Shown here in pieces: positions 17,442-24,577 of a stretch of DNA of 64,000 bases. Position 1 is the first letter of the stretch, and every line of letters begins with the position of its first letter. Source of the DNA: CALREJ01 sp964533375 (GTDB taxonomy: Bacteria > Patescibacteriota > Gracilibacteria > Peribacterales > Peribacteraceae); assembly GCA_964533375.1 (NCBI GenBank), contig CAZHLW010000002.1, positions 174,434-238,433 of the forward strand, written 5' to 3'. A program made the position numbers and the translations under genes. Below the pieces are notes generated by a model, which saw nothing but the letters and a program-made list of their open reading frames with translations, did no database searches and was not told the DNA's origin.

Positions 17442-18764
17442 TCAATGCATTGATGATCGCAGACACGACTTTTTGATGTTGCTTGCGGGATCGAAGAGCA
17501 TGCAGGCTATCAAGATAGCAATGGCAAGCGGGAGGCCTGCCATGGGGCGGTAGTAGCGCGGGTCGTAGACGGCAAAGATGTTTGCGATGATGGGGATTAT
17601 CCAGAGACCAAGAGCAGTGGCGGCAGGCAGAGCTGTACGGCGCGACCAAAGACCAACTATCAGGAATAGCACTGTCAGCAGATCAAGTAGAAGGAGGAAG
17701 GGATTGCGCGGCAGGGAGTCCGGGAAGTTTGTAGTGTGCATTACGCCAGACCAGATGTCTTTCAGCAGCTGAACGGGATTACTGAGTACAGAGGATGTAA
17801 CGCCACTGTCCAATGCATTGAGCTCATCAACAGGCGCTGCATTCCCCAGAGGCAGCCGCCACCATCCGTCACGCTGTATATCACTCGATGGATTGCAGAC
17901 TGTAGATGTCGGATGATCGACACAAAATTCTTCTACGTACGCGCCATCGGTTTTTAGATTCATATGCAGCGCTTTGCCGGGCGTGAGTGCTGCAGTTCCC
18001 CAGCCAATCGTATGGATCATCATCAAGGTGAGGGGGAGAATGAACATGAGCAGGAGAACACTGATGACGGGAGCTGACCGCACATCGCGGCGATAGGAGA
18101 GAAGGAGGGCAACAGACATGAGCGGTGCAAGGAGCAGCCACTGTGCTTTGATGTGCATCGTCAACAAGAGGACGAGCGATAGGGCGAGCAGCGCAGGAAC
18201 AGATCGCCGGATAGTTTCGATGGATAATGTGAGTGTCAGAAGCAGCACAAAGCAGATCCGCAGGAATGGCTCGGAAATAAGTTCATGCGTGAGTGTCCAA
18301 CCAGGAATGGTCAGCAGCGCCAGTAAGCAGATGGTCGCATAGAGTGTCCCCGCACGTTTTTTGCAGACGACATAGAACGCTATGTAGGCGGCACAGAGCA
18401 GGAGAATCAGACTGGCGGGAATCCATGTTGCCAGTTGGTCCGGATGCACGCTCGGGAGACCGTGTGTCATGCCGTAGAACGCGGCATTCACCAGATAGTA
18501 GGTTCCAACGCCAATATCGCGGAACGGTACCCGTGTCAGATACTCTCCCCAACTTCCCGCAAATTCCGGTGCGTACGTCGAAAGGTCATGCGGAATGTGC
18601 CAGAAGTGTTCCGCAAGAAAGCGGTAGTCCGCATGGTCGAAGTGATGCACCTGCCACACGGGCGATTGCAGTCCATCGTTTTGCAGTGCGTACCACCCGA
18701 CAGACACAAGAATCATCAGGAAACCTGGCAACATGCCGATGATCCATCGCAGTGTCTGACGCAT
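17442..18764 (-). CDS. Polytopic membrane protein, GT-C-like
   Basis: This 440-aa protein has about ten or more membrane spans. A first loop after TM1 contains HFDHADYRFLAEHFW and FRDIGVGTYYLV, the pattern of GT-C glycosyltransferases with Asp/His residues facing the lipid-phosphate sugar. A second extracytoplasmic region (~255-330, with two Cys in EEFCVDHPTSTVC) precedes the last helices. It resembles the gene at 905-2440 in layout but not obviously in sequence. Its -10 box ends 8 nt before ATG 18764. No catalytic residue can be assigned with certainty. Confidence 0.6.
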   Translation of the reverse strand: MRQTLRWIIGMLPGFLMILVSVGWYALQNDGLQSPVWQVHHFDHADYRFLAEHFWHIPHDLSTYAPEFAGSWGEYLTRVPFRDIGVGTYYLVNAAFYGMTHGLPSVHPDQLATWIPASLILLLCAAYIAFYVVCKKRAGTLYATICLLALLTIPGWTLTHELISEPFLRICFVLLLTLTLSIETIRRSVPALLALSLVLLLTMHIKAQWLLLAPLMSVALLLSYRRDVRSAPVISVLLLMFILPLTLMMIHTIGWGTAALTPGKALHMNLKTDGAYVEEFCVDHPTSTVCNPSSDIQRDGWWRLPLGNAAPVDELNALDSGVTSSVLSNPVQLLKDIWSGVMHTTNFPDSLPRNPFLLLLDLLTVLFLIVGLWSRRTALPAATALGLWIIPIIANIFAVYDPRYYRPMAGLPLAIAILIACMLFDPASNIKKSCLRSSMH

Positions 18765-18772
18765 CGCACATT

Positions 18773-18778
18773 AGTATA
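18773..18778 (-). promoter_or_regulatory. -10 box (TATACT) of GT-C-like gene
   Basis: TATACT on the minus strand, 8 nt before ATG 18764; no strong -35. Confidence 0.45.
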
Positions 18779-18786
18779 GCGGTGTC

Positions 18787-19368
18787 TCAGAGCGGCAACA
18801 CGCTCAGGGGATCGATGAATTCTTTCACTTCCGCTTCGGACTGTGCGTAGCCGTGGTAGTTGCTGCCCCAGCCTTTGTGAATACCGAAGTGCAGGTGCTT
18901 ACGGCTTCCGTCGGTATCGGTACTGCGTGCTGCGCCCAGAATGCCAATCTGCTGGCCCTTCGTAAGGAGCGTGCCGTTCGGAGGAAGTGATGCGACTGCC
19001 AGGTGGCCGTAAATCATGCTGACCTTTTGTTCATCCAGCATGCACTCCTGCACAACCAGTCCGCCATACCCGCCTGCGAATCCTGCATACACACCGGTGC
19101 CGGTGCAGACTGCGTAGACGGCAATGTCTTCATCTGCTTCATCTTCCGTAATTTCAAAATCCGTCGCGACGTGGTAGCCGGTGAAGCGCTCCGGTGGATC
19201 GATGGGATTTTGGTCCGGGTCGGGAGTCACGTACAAACCAAAGTGCAATGGAGTTGCGCGGTAGTAACCGTCTTCAATGGGCCACACTCCTCCGGAGGAT
19301 TGGGTGGCAATAACAGCAATGAGGGCGACTAAAGCAGTGCCGGCGGCAATGAGAGACTTGGGGGGCAT
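18787..19368 (-). CDS. M23 (LytM/DUF4040-type) peptidase-like secreted protein
   Basis: ATG 19368 gives a 193-aa protein with an N-terminal hydrophobic signal or anchor (residues ~4-22). The M23 zinc motifs are recognisable: GYHVATDFE (HxxxD type, ~65), a middle segment IYGHLAVA, and HLHFGI (HxH) near residue 160. Glycyl-glycine endopeptidases of this fold cut peptidoglycan cross-bridges. The insertion EDEADEDIAVYAVCTGTG and two Cys make it a divergent member. The likely role is cell-wall remodelling outside the membrane. A TTG codon at 19383 is an alternative start. Confidence 0.75.
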   Translation of the reverse strand: MPPKSLIAAGTALVALIAVIATQSSGGVWPIEDGYYRATPLHFGLYVTPDPDQNPIDPPERFTGYHVATDFEITEDEADEDIAVYAVCTGTGVYAGFAGGYGGLVVQECMLDEQKVSMIYGHLAVASLPPNGTLLTKGQQIGILGAARSTDTDGSRKHLHFGIHKGWGSNYHGYAQSEAEVKEFIDPLSVLPL

Positions 19369-19548
19369 GCAACTATGACGCAAAAGCTCAGCATCTCTGA
19401 CCGAAAAAATTCTTGCAAAAAATCAAAGCTGCGACCCTTGAAAAAATGGGTGAAATATGCAAAATGCGGCCACGTGTGCCCTATGAACCAAGGGTATTTT
19501 GGTATACGTGTCTCTTGATCCTTTTAACGCAGAAAGATGAGCTGAACG

Positions 19549-19926
19549 ATGGATGTGTGGTTTATCAACCAGGCAGGAGTTGGTGTTGTTGCAACGCTAC
19601 GACTGAAAGGTGGCCTGAGAGTTCTTGGCGATGATGTTGTGATCAGTGATCGAACGAGTCGTGAGGTTCTTGCTGCCGGCAATAAGAACCCTGACATGAT
19701 CGCGATTGTGATCCCAACGAATTCCGATGAGGCGTTGGCGGCAGTGGCCTCAGTGGGCAAATTTGCCCACTGTCCCGTTCTCTGTCTCCACGACGGTTGT
19801 GTGAAACGCCTGGGCCAGGTATTGCGCACAGTTCACGAATCGAGTGTGCCGCTTATTAATGTCAGTCAGTCAGAAGCGGTGTGGAGTCGAGAAGTGGCAG
19901 CGATCTTAGCTCCCGCAAACACTTGA
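19549..19926 (+). CDS. Unknown 125-aa protein
   Basis: Not recognised. The alternation of short beta strands and helices (VVATLRLKGGLRVLGDD, DMIAIVIPTNSDEALAAVA, CPVLCLHDG) suggests a small alpha/beta fold, possibly receiver-like, but the Asp/Lys phospho-site pattern is not clear. It has no signal or membrane segment. An extended -10 (TGGTATAC, near 19510) lies upstream and a good terminator follows, so it is probably monocistronic. A perfect 22-bp palindrome lies inside the coding sequence (19751-19772). Confidence 0.6.
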   Translation: MDVWFINQAGVGVVATLRLKGGLRVLGDDVVISDRTSREVLAAGNKNPDMIAIVIPTNSDEALAAVASVGKFAHCPVLCLHDGCVKRLGQVLRTVHESSVPLINVSQSEAVWSREVAAILAPANT

Positions 19927-19963
19927 TGCCGTTTGGCTTCGAGTGACAGAAGGATCTCCTTTG

Positions 19964-19998
19964 CCCCTGTTGTCGCATTCGATGGCAGGGGATTTTTT
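19964..19998 (+). terminator. Rho-independent terminator
   Basis: CCCCTG (19964-19969) pairs with CAGGGG (19986-19991), followed by A and six T. The T-run reaches into the aspS stop codon from the other strand. Confidence 0.75.
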
Positions 19999-21757
19999 AA
20001 TCAACCAGCTTGATGTGCAATTCCTTCAGCTGCTTGTCGCTCACAGTCGACGGCGCATTCATCATAGCGTCCTGGGCTTTGCCGTTTTTGGGGAAGGCAT
20101 AGATATCGCGGATGCTGTCACATTCCCACAGCACCATCATAAGTCTGTCGAGTCCCGGAGCGCAGCCGCCGTGTGGAGGGGCACCAAATTCGAAGGCACG
20201 GATCATGCCGCCGAACTTTGCATCAACTTCTTCCTTGCTGTAGCCGGCAATCTCAAACGCTTTGTACATGATGTCCGGACGGTGATTGCGGATGGCGCCA
20301 CTGCTCAGTTCAAATCCATTGCAACAGATGTCGTACTGGTAAGCGAGAATCTCGGTTGGGTCTTTGGTCATCAGCGCGTCCATTCCGCCCTGCGGCATGG
20401 AGAACGGGTTATGCGAGAAGTCGATCTTCTTGTCGGCCTCGTTCCATTCGTACATCGGGAAGTCGACAATCCAGGCCCAGGCCGCGAGTTTGCTGTCTGT
20501 GAGCTGTTGCTTCTTTGCGACGTGAATGCGGACCTGTCCGAGGACGGTGCAGGCCTTCAGCCAGACATCAGCGGCGAAAAAGATGGCATCGCCGGTCTTT
20601 GCGCCCATGGCATCAACAATCTTCCTTGCGAGATCATCACCGAGGAACTTCACGATTGGGGACTGCAGTTCACCCTCTTTCACAAGAATGTACGCAAGCC
20701 CCTTTGCGCCGTAGGTCTTTGCGGTTTCGGTCAGCTCATCAATGTCTTTGCGGCTGAAGTCTGCCCCTTTCGGCACGCAGATTGCCTTCACCATGCCGTT
20801 CTTTTTCACGACATCTGCAAACACCGAGAAGCCACAGTCCTTTACCATGTCGGTTACGTCCTGCAGTTCAATCTTGTAGCGGAGATCCGGTTTGTCGGAC
20901 CCGAAGCGGTTGAGGGAATCTTTCCAGGTGATGCGCGGGAACGGAGTGGTGACCACTTTCTTGTCACTAAACTTTTCCGTGAGTTTCACCATCAGCGGTT
21001 CGATCACACCGAACACGTCGTCCTGCTGCACGAAGCTCATTTCCAAATCGAGCTGATAGAACTCTCCCGGGTGGCGGTCGGCGCGCGGGTCTTCGTCGCG
21101 GAAGCAGGGGGCAATCTGGAAGTAGCGGTCGAGGTTGGCAACCATCAAGAGCTGCTTGAATTGCTGTGGAGCTTGTGGGAGAGCATAGAAGGTTCCCGGA
21201 TGCAGGCGGCTTGGCACCAGGTAGTCGCGTGCACCTTCTGGACTGGAGTTCGCAAGAATCGGTGTTTGTACTTCCGTAAAGTTGAGTCCGTGCATGTACT
21301 GGCGTACATGGGTAATCAGCTGGTCGCGGTCGTGCAGAATTTTCTGCATTTTCGGACGGCGCAGATCCAGGAAGCGGTACTTCAGGCGCAGTTCTTCGTT
21401 CACGTCTTTCTCCTGATCAATCTCAAACGGAGGGGTTTTCGACTCTGCAAGAACTTCGATGTTATAGGCAGCGACTTCAATTTCGCCGGTCGGGTTTTCC
21501 GTGCGCTCCGCTCCGTCGCGACGCTTCGTCACCGTTCCTTTGATGGCAAGAACCCATTCGCTGCGCACTTTTTCCGCGCTCGCAAAAATATCCTGCTGCC
21601 CCGGATCGATCACCACCTGTGTGATTCCGTAGTGATCGCGTACATCGAGGAAAATAAGCCCGCCATGGTCACGGCGGCGGTGGACCCATCCGCAGATGGT
21701 GACGTCGGTTCCGGTGTGGGTGGCGCGGAGTTCGCCGCAGGTGTGGGTGCGTAGCAT
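19997..21757 (-). CDS. aspS: Aspartyl-tRNA synthetase
   Basis: This 586-aa class IIb synthetase is of bacterial type. The N-terminal anticodon-binding OB domain has GWVHRRRDHGGLIFLDVRD (~24-42). Motif 1/2 regions include RFLDLRRPKMQ (~150) and FRDEDPRADRHPGEFYQLD (~217-235). The bacterial GAD insertion domain covers ~300-420. Motif 3 is GCAPGLDRLMM near residue 534. It charges tRNA-Asp; whether it also charges tRNA-Asn cannot be judged. TATACT ends 8 nt before ATG 21757, inside a GGGCTGGAG-type repeat tract. Confidence 0.97.
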   Translation of the reverse strand: MLRTHTCGELRATHTGTDVTICGWVHRRRDHGGLIFLDVRDHYGITQVVIDPGQQDIFASAEKVRSEWVLAIKGTVTKRRDGAERTENPTGEIEVAAYNIEVLAESKTPPFEIDQEKDVNEELRLKYRFLDLRRPKMQKILHDRDQLITHVRQYMHGLNFTEVQTPILANSSPEGARDYLVPSRLHPGTFYALPQAPQQFKQLLMVANLDRYFQIAPCFRDEDPRADRHPGEFYQLDLEMSFVQQDDVFGVIEPLMVKLTEKFSDKKVVTTPFPRITWKDSLNRFGSDKPDLRYKIELQDVTDMVKDCGFSVFADVVKKNGMVKAICVPKGADFSRKDIDELTETAKTYGAKGLAYILVKEGELQSPIVKFLGDDLARKIVDAMGAKTGDAIFFAADVWLKACTVLGQVRIHVAKKQQLTDSKLAAWAWIVDFPMYEWNEADKKIDFSHNPFSMPQGGMDALMTKDPTEILAYQYDICCNGFELSSGAIRNHRPDIMYKAFEIAGYSKEEVDAKFGGMIRAFEFGAPPHGGCAPGLDRLMMVLWECDSIRDIYAFPKNGKAQDAMMNAPSTVSDKQLKELHIKLVD

Positions 21758-21765
21758 AGGGCTGG

Positions 21766-21771
21766 AGTATA
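21766..21771 (-). promoter_or_regulatory. aspS -10 box (TATACT)
   Basis: Ends 8 nt before ATG 21757 on the minus strand; no strong -35. Confidence 0.5.
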
Positions 21772-21810
21772 GGGCTGGAGCTGGGGTTTGGGCTAGAGAA
21801 ACCGAAGGTA

Positions 21811-21838
21811 TTGATTAATACAGGATTTATTCTATTGT
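21811..21838 (+). promoter_or_regulatory. Promoter of small membrane protein gene
   Basis: TTGATT (21811-21816), 16 nt, TATTGT (21833-21838). The leader is about 32 nt and contains AGGAG, 6 nt before ATG 21877. Confidence 0.6.
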
Positions 21839-21876
21839 AGCAAAAGTCTCTGCCCCATCCTCATCAGGAGTCAATC

Positions 21877-22092
21877 ATGAAACGGTCAGTTGGTATGGTT
21901 TTGGCGGTTTGTGTCTCGGTTATTGGAGTACTGGCTCTGAATGGAAACGGTGTGATTTCTTCCACTACAGGAAGAGTCATCATCATGATTATTGTTGGCA
22001 GCGCGCTCGCGTATGCCATCATCACAAATAAGCCAGAAAAGCCCCCTCCTGACGACGGCGAACTTGACAGCTTCATATCAGGAAAGCTGTAA
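21877..22092 (+). CDS. Small two-span membrane protein
   Basis: The 71-aa product has two hydrophobic helices (residues ~4-21 and ~33-50) and an acidic, Pro-rich C-terminal tail (EKPPPDDGELDSF). Unlike most genes here it has a leader with a clear AGGAG Shine-Dalgarno site, a good promoter and a strong terminator. It is therefore an independently expressed small gene. No family recognised. Confidence 0.7.
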   Translation: MKRSVGMVLAVCVSVIGVLALNGNGVISSTTGRVIIMIIVGSALAYAIITNKPEKPPPDDGELDSFISGKL

Positions 22093-22115
22093 AGGGAAAG
22101 TGGACAGGGACGTCC

Positions 22116-22139
22116 GGCGGCCAAGTGGCCGCCCCTTTT
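22116..22139 (+). terminator. Rho-independent terminator
   Basis: GGCGGCC, loop AAGT, GGCCGCC (22116-22133), then CCTTTT. Confidence 0.8.
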
Positions 22140-22148
22140 GACATGCCT

Positions 22149-22616
22149 TTATTTTGATTTCTTCCCCGCCTTCTCAAATAACTTCCCAAGCTCTTCTTTA
22201 AACTCCTCCACATCCTTAAATTCTCTGTGAACTGACGCAAACCGGATATAGGCGACCTGGTCGAGCTTCTTCATTTCGCGCATCACATCATTGCCAATGT
22301 CACTACTCTTCACTTCCTGATGACTGCCGGCCCATTTGTCTTCCAGGGTCGAAAGGAGTGTATCGATCTGTTCCTGCGTGACCGGGCGCTTGCTGCAGGC
22401 GAGCCAGATGCCGCGCTCGATTTTATTGCGCATGTAGGGCTCGCGGGTGCCATCGCGCTTTACGACAATAAACGAACTCAGTTCCTGACGCTCAAAAGTG
22501 GTAAAGCGATGTTCGCATTTCGGGCATTCGCGGCGGCGGCGCACGGACTTTCCTTCCTCGCTCAAACGGGAGTCAATCACAGCGGTATCCGGCGATTTGC
22601 AGCGGGGACAGTGCAT
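22149..22616 (-). CDS. nrdR: Transcriptional repressor NrdR
   Basis: This 155-aa protein begins with the zinc ribbon MHCPRC (Cys 3, 6) paired with ECPKCEHRF (~31-39), then an ATP-cone domain (VVKRDGTREPYMRNKIERG, ~51-69). NrdR binds NrdR boxes and represses ribonucleotide reductase genes in response to dATP/ATP. ATG 22616 is chosen because the zinc ribbon starts there. TATCCT ends 6 nt upstream, with TTACCT 17 nt before it, so the longer in-frame extension is not transcribed. No nrd gene is in the window. Confidence 0.95.
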   Translation of the reverse strand: MHCPRCKSPDTAVIDSRLSEEGKSVRRRRECPKCEHRFTTFERQELSSFIVVKRDGTREPYMRNKIERGIWLACSKRPVTQEQIDTLLSTLEDKWAGSHQEVKSSDIGNDVMREMKKLDQVAYIRFASVHREFKDVEEFKEELGKLFEKAGKKSK

Positions 22617-22622
22617 GATTGC

Positions 22623-22651
22623 AGGATAGACAAAAAAGCGGGATGAGGTAA
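22623..22651 (-). promoter_or_regulatory. nrdR promoter, leaderless
   Basis: TTACCT (22646-22651), 17 nt, TATCCT (22623-22628), 6 nt to ATG 22616. Confidence 0.5.
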
Positions 22652-22705
22652 GCCCTCCCCGGCCCGGTGAAGCGTCCGCCAAAGGGCGGACGCAGACTAG
22701 AGAAT

Positions 22706-22924
22706 TTAATTCTGACCTCTCATTTGCCGAAGTGTTCGGCCAAAGTTTGCACGAGAGTCAGCGAGCTCTAGCAGAAGAGAATTTGCAATATCGTGGTCTG
22801 TGACCTCACGGCTGGCAGGCTCTGCCTTAGGTGTATCCACGACGTCGATCGTTTCTGCCTGTGGTGTTGTGTCTTCCAATGTGGAAGCCATAGAAAATGG
22901 GGGTAAGAAAGTAAGATTTCGCAC
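22706..22924 (-). CDS. Small acidic protein, unknown
   Basis: GTG 22924 follows AGGAG by 6 nt (minus strand), giving 72 aa; ATG 22891 (61 aa) is an alternative. The protein is acidic, with Thr/Pro/Glu-rich N-terminal half and a helical C-terminus (IANSLLLELADSRANFGRTL). No family recognised. It is upstream of nrdR in the same direction but separated from it by that gene's own promoter. Confidence 0.5.
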   Translation of the reverse strand: MRNLTFLPPFSMASTLEDTTPQAETIDVVDTPKAEPASREVTDHDIANSLLLELADSRANFGRTLRQMRGQN

Positions 22925-22987
22925 GGAGTACTCCTATGCGTCAAAGATTGCAAGGCCCTAAGAGGCCACTTTGGAATGTGTCTCGGT

Positions 22988-23593
22988 TTAGAGTTTGATT
23001 GTTCCTGCCCTCAATGTTTGATCATTATCCGTTGTCAGATTGATGACGGTGGACGGTGGAACCTGCGGGAGAACACCACTATCCAGGATGAGATCCGGCT
23101 GGAACTGCTGATTCTTAAATTGCTCAAGGATGTCCTCTGCGGAGTAGGGATTGGGTTTGCCGTGGACGTTGGCGGAGGTGGTACTGAGCGGCGCCCCGTA
23201 TTCTTGTGCCAACTGTGTCGCATGTTTATGGGACGACACACGGACGCCGATAGTGGCGCGGTTGAGCAGGGTCGGAAAGATGGCGGCGGGAGCGTCGTCG
23301 CGGACGGGGAGGATGAGGGTGAGCGGGCCGGGCAAATATTGCTTTGCCAGTTCGTCTGCTTTCTCATTCCAGACGACCCATTTTTTTGCAGCATCGACTG
23401 ATGCAAAAAGTCCGCTGACCGGCTGACTTTCCGGACGCTCTTTAATAGCAAAAAGTTTTTTGACAGCCAAGGGCTCCCGCAAATCACACGCGAGGCCGTA
23501 ACATGTTTCCGTGGCATGCGCGATGACGCCGCCATCTTTTAGGACTTTTATAGCTTCCAGGAGGTTGTCGTTAGTGAAGGGGAGTATTTTCAT
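22988..23593 (-). CDS. tsaC: L-threonylcarbamoyladenylate synthase (Sua5/YrdC/TsaC)
   Basis: This 201-aa single-domain protein has the YrdC signatures: a KxR-type site in AIKERPESQPVS (~51-62), GGVIAHATETCYGLACD (~22-38), PGPLTLILPV (~97-106), and the nucleotide-binding TSANVHGKPN segment near residue 150. It makes threonylcarbamoyl-AMP from Thr, bicarbonate and ATP, the first step of t6A at position 37 of ANN-decoding tRNAs. ATG 23593 is chosen because codons upstream are repeat sequence. The shortness favours TsaC over full Sua5. Confidence 0.92.
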   Translation of the reverse strand: MKILPFTNDNLLEAIKVLKDGGVIAHATETCYGLACDLREPLAVKKLFAIKERPESQPVSGLFASVDAAKKWVVWNEKADELAKQYLPGPLTLILPVRDDAPAAIFPTLLNRATIGVRVSSHKHATQLAQEYGAPLSTTSANVHGKPNPYSAEDILEQFKNQQFQPDLILDSGVLPQVPPSTVINLTTDNDQTLRAGTIKL

Positions 23594-23603
23594 GATGGCG
23601 GCG

Positions 23604-23716
23604 AAGATACAAGAAACAAGATACAATCAAAGTGGAAAATTAATAAAGAAACAAGGATTTTTACTTCTTTTGCACTTATTCATTGTTTGCTTCTTGCGTC
23701 TTGTCTTTTTGTTCTT
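23604..23716. repeat. Inverted ACAAGAAACAAG-type repeat unit
   Basis: The left arm (ATACAAGAAACAAGATAC) and the inverted right arm (TTGCTTCTTGCGTCTTG) flank an AT-rich core. The right arm forms the last ~12 codons of the PH-domain protein. The same family occurs in and after sufC. Confidence 0.65.
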
Positions 23717-24299
23717 CCGCAGTCGGTGGCGGCGGTTGGGGGACGACTACGGCCGGCGCTAATTGTGTGCGGGCATTTTCCCGGAGGCGCATCACCATTT
23801 CGTGTTTGGTGGAAATAAAGGGAGTGAAATGAATGCGCAGAGCGTCCTGTGTTTGCATGACAAGAACGAGCGTTCCAAATCCCAGCATATTCTGCACAAT
23901 ACCGTGCTGATTTTTGGTGATGTCTTCCAGCGTCCACAGGTCAATGCTCTGGTGGTCATCAACAGTCATCAGTGTTTTTTTGATGCGGTGTACTTTTTTG
24001 TCGGTCACAATGATGACGTACAGAAAATATTTGTAGAACGACGAGAGAAAGGAAAGTTGGGTGTAGAGGAAAGCGATACAGAGAATGATGAGTGCGACAT
24101 GGCGCATGTTTCCGTCGTCGGGACTGCTGAAAGTGGTGTTGGTGAGGATCAGCCCGATACCAATCAGCAGTGTCCACACAACAAGCCTGCGAAACGGCCA
24201 CCACAGGCGGATCCAATGCTGGCGGAAATAGAACTGGAATTCTTCTCCCCGGTCTTTTCCAGGGAAATCGATCTGCCTGCGTTCATCTGTGCTTACCAT
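23676..24299 (-). CDS. Membrane protein with bacterial PH domain (bPH2-like)
   Basis: The 207-aa product has two hydrophobic helices (~45-62 and ~80-105) followed by a PH-like beta domain (YVIIVTDKKVHRIKKTLMTVDDHQSIDLWTL begins near 115) with the typical GFGTLVLVMQT strand. Such proteins sit in the cytoplasmic membrane with the PH domain inside; function is unknown. The Pro-rich tail ends in codons that are part of an intergenic repeat. ATG 24299 overlaps the stop of the preceding gene (ATGGTAA), so translation is probably coupled. Confidence 0.75.
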   Translation of the reverse strand: MVSTDERRQIDFPGKDRGEEFQFYFRQHWIRLWWPFRRLVVWTLLIGIGLILTNTTFSSPDDGNMRHVALIILCIAFLYTQLSFLSSFYKYFLYVIIVTDKKVHRIKKTLMTVDDHQSIDLWTLEDITKNQHGIVQNMLGFGTLVLVMQTQDALRIHFTPFISTKHEMVMRLRENARTQLAPAVVVPQPPPPTAEEQKDKTQEANNE

Positions 24300-24520
24300 A
24301 GAAAGATCAGGCAGAAGGTGACGCAAAGGAGAACGATAACAGTGTGCGCAATGCCGATTGCACGCAGGCGCGCGAGGCTTAGAAAACGGAAGAATGATGT
24401 ATCGAGTTCATGCGGAAAGAGGAGCGGGGTCAGCTTGCGGCGGAAAATCCACCACAGAATTCCTTCAGACAATACAGTGCAAAGCAGCATAATGCCGATA
24501 GCAATGAGAAGCGGTTGCAT
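24293..24520 (-). CDS. Small two-span membrane protein
   Basis: The 75-aa product has two hydrophobic helices (~2-22 and ~52-74) separated by a basic/aromatic loop. It overlaps the PH-domain gene by 7 nt and is probably co-translated with it, perhaps as a partner subunit. No family recognised. Confidence 0.65.
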   Translation of the reverse strand: MQPLLIAIGIMLLCTVLSEGILWWIFRRKLTPLLFPHELDTSFFRFLSLARLRAIGIAHTVIVLLCVTFCLIFLW

Positions 24521-24577
24521 CGCAAATCTTTATTCTCCTCTCCATCCAGCGGTAGTCAACAAGGAACGCCGTGACTT

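Noticed and set aside
19943..21754. A 603-codon open frame on the plus strand opposite aspS
   Set aside because: It lies entirely antisense to a conserved synthetase, in a codon-biased GC-rich gene that often leaves the complementary frame open. Its translation is rich in His/Phe/Val runs with no family pattern.
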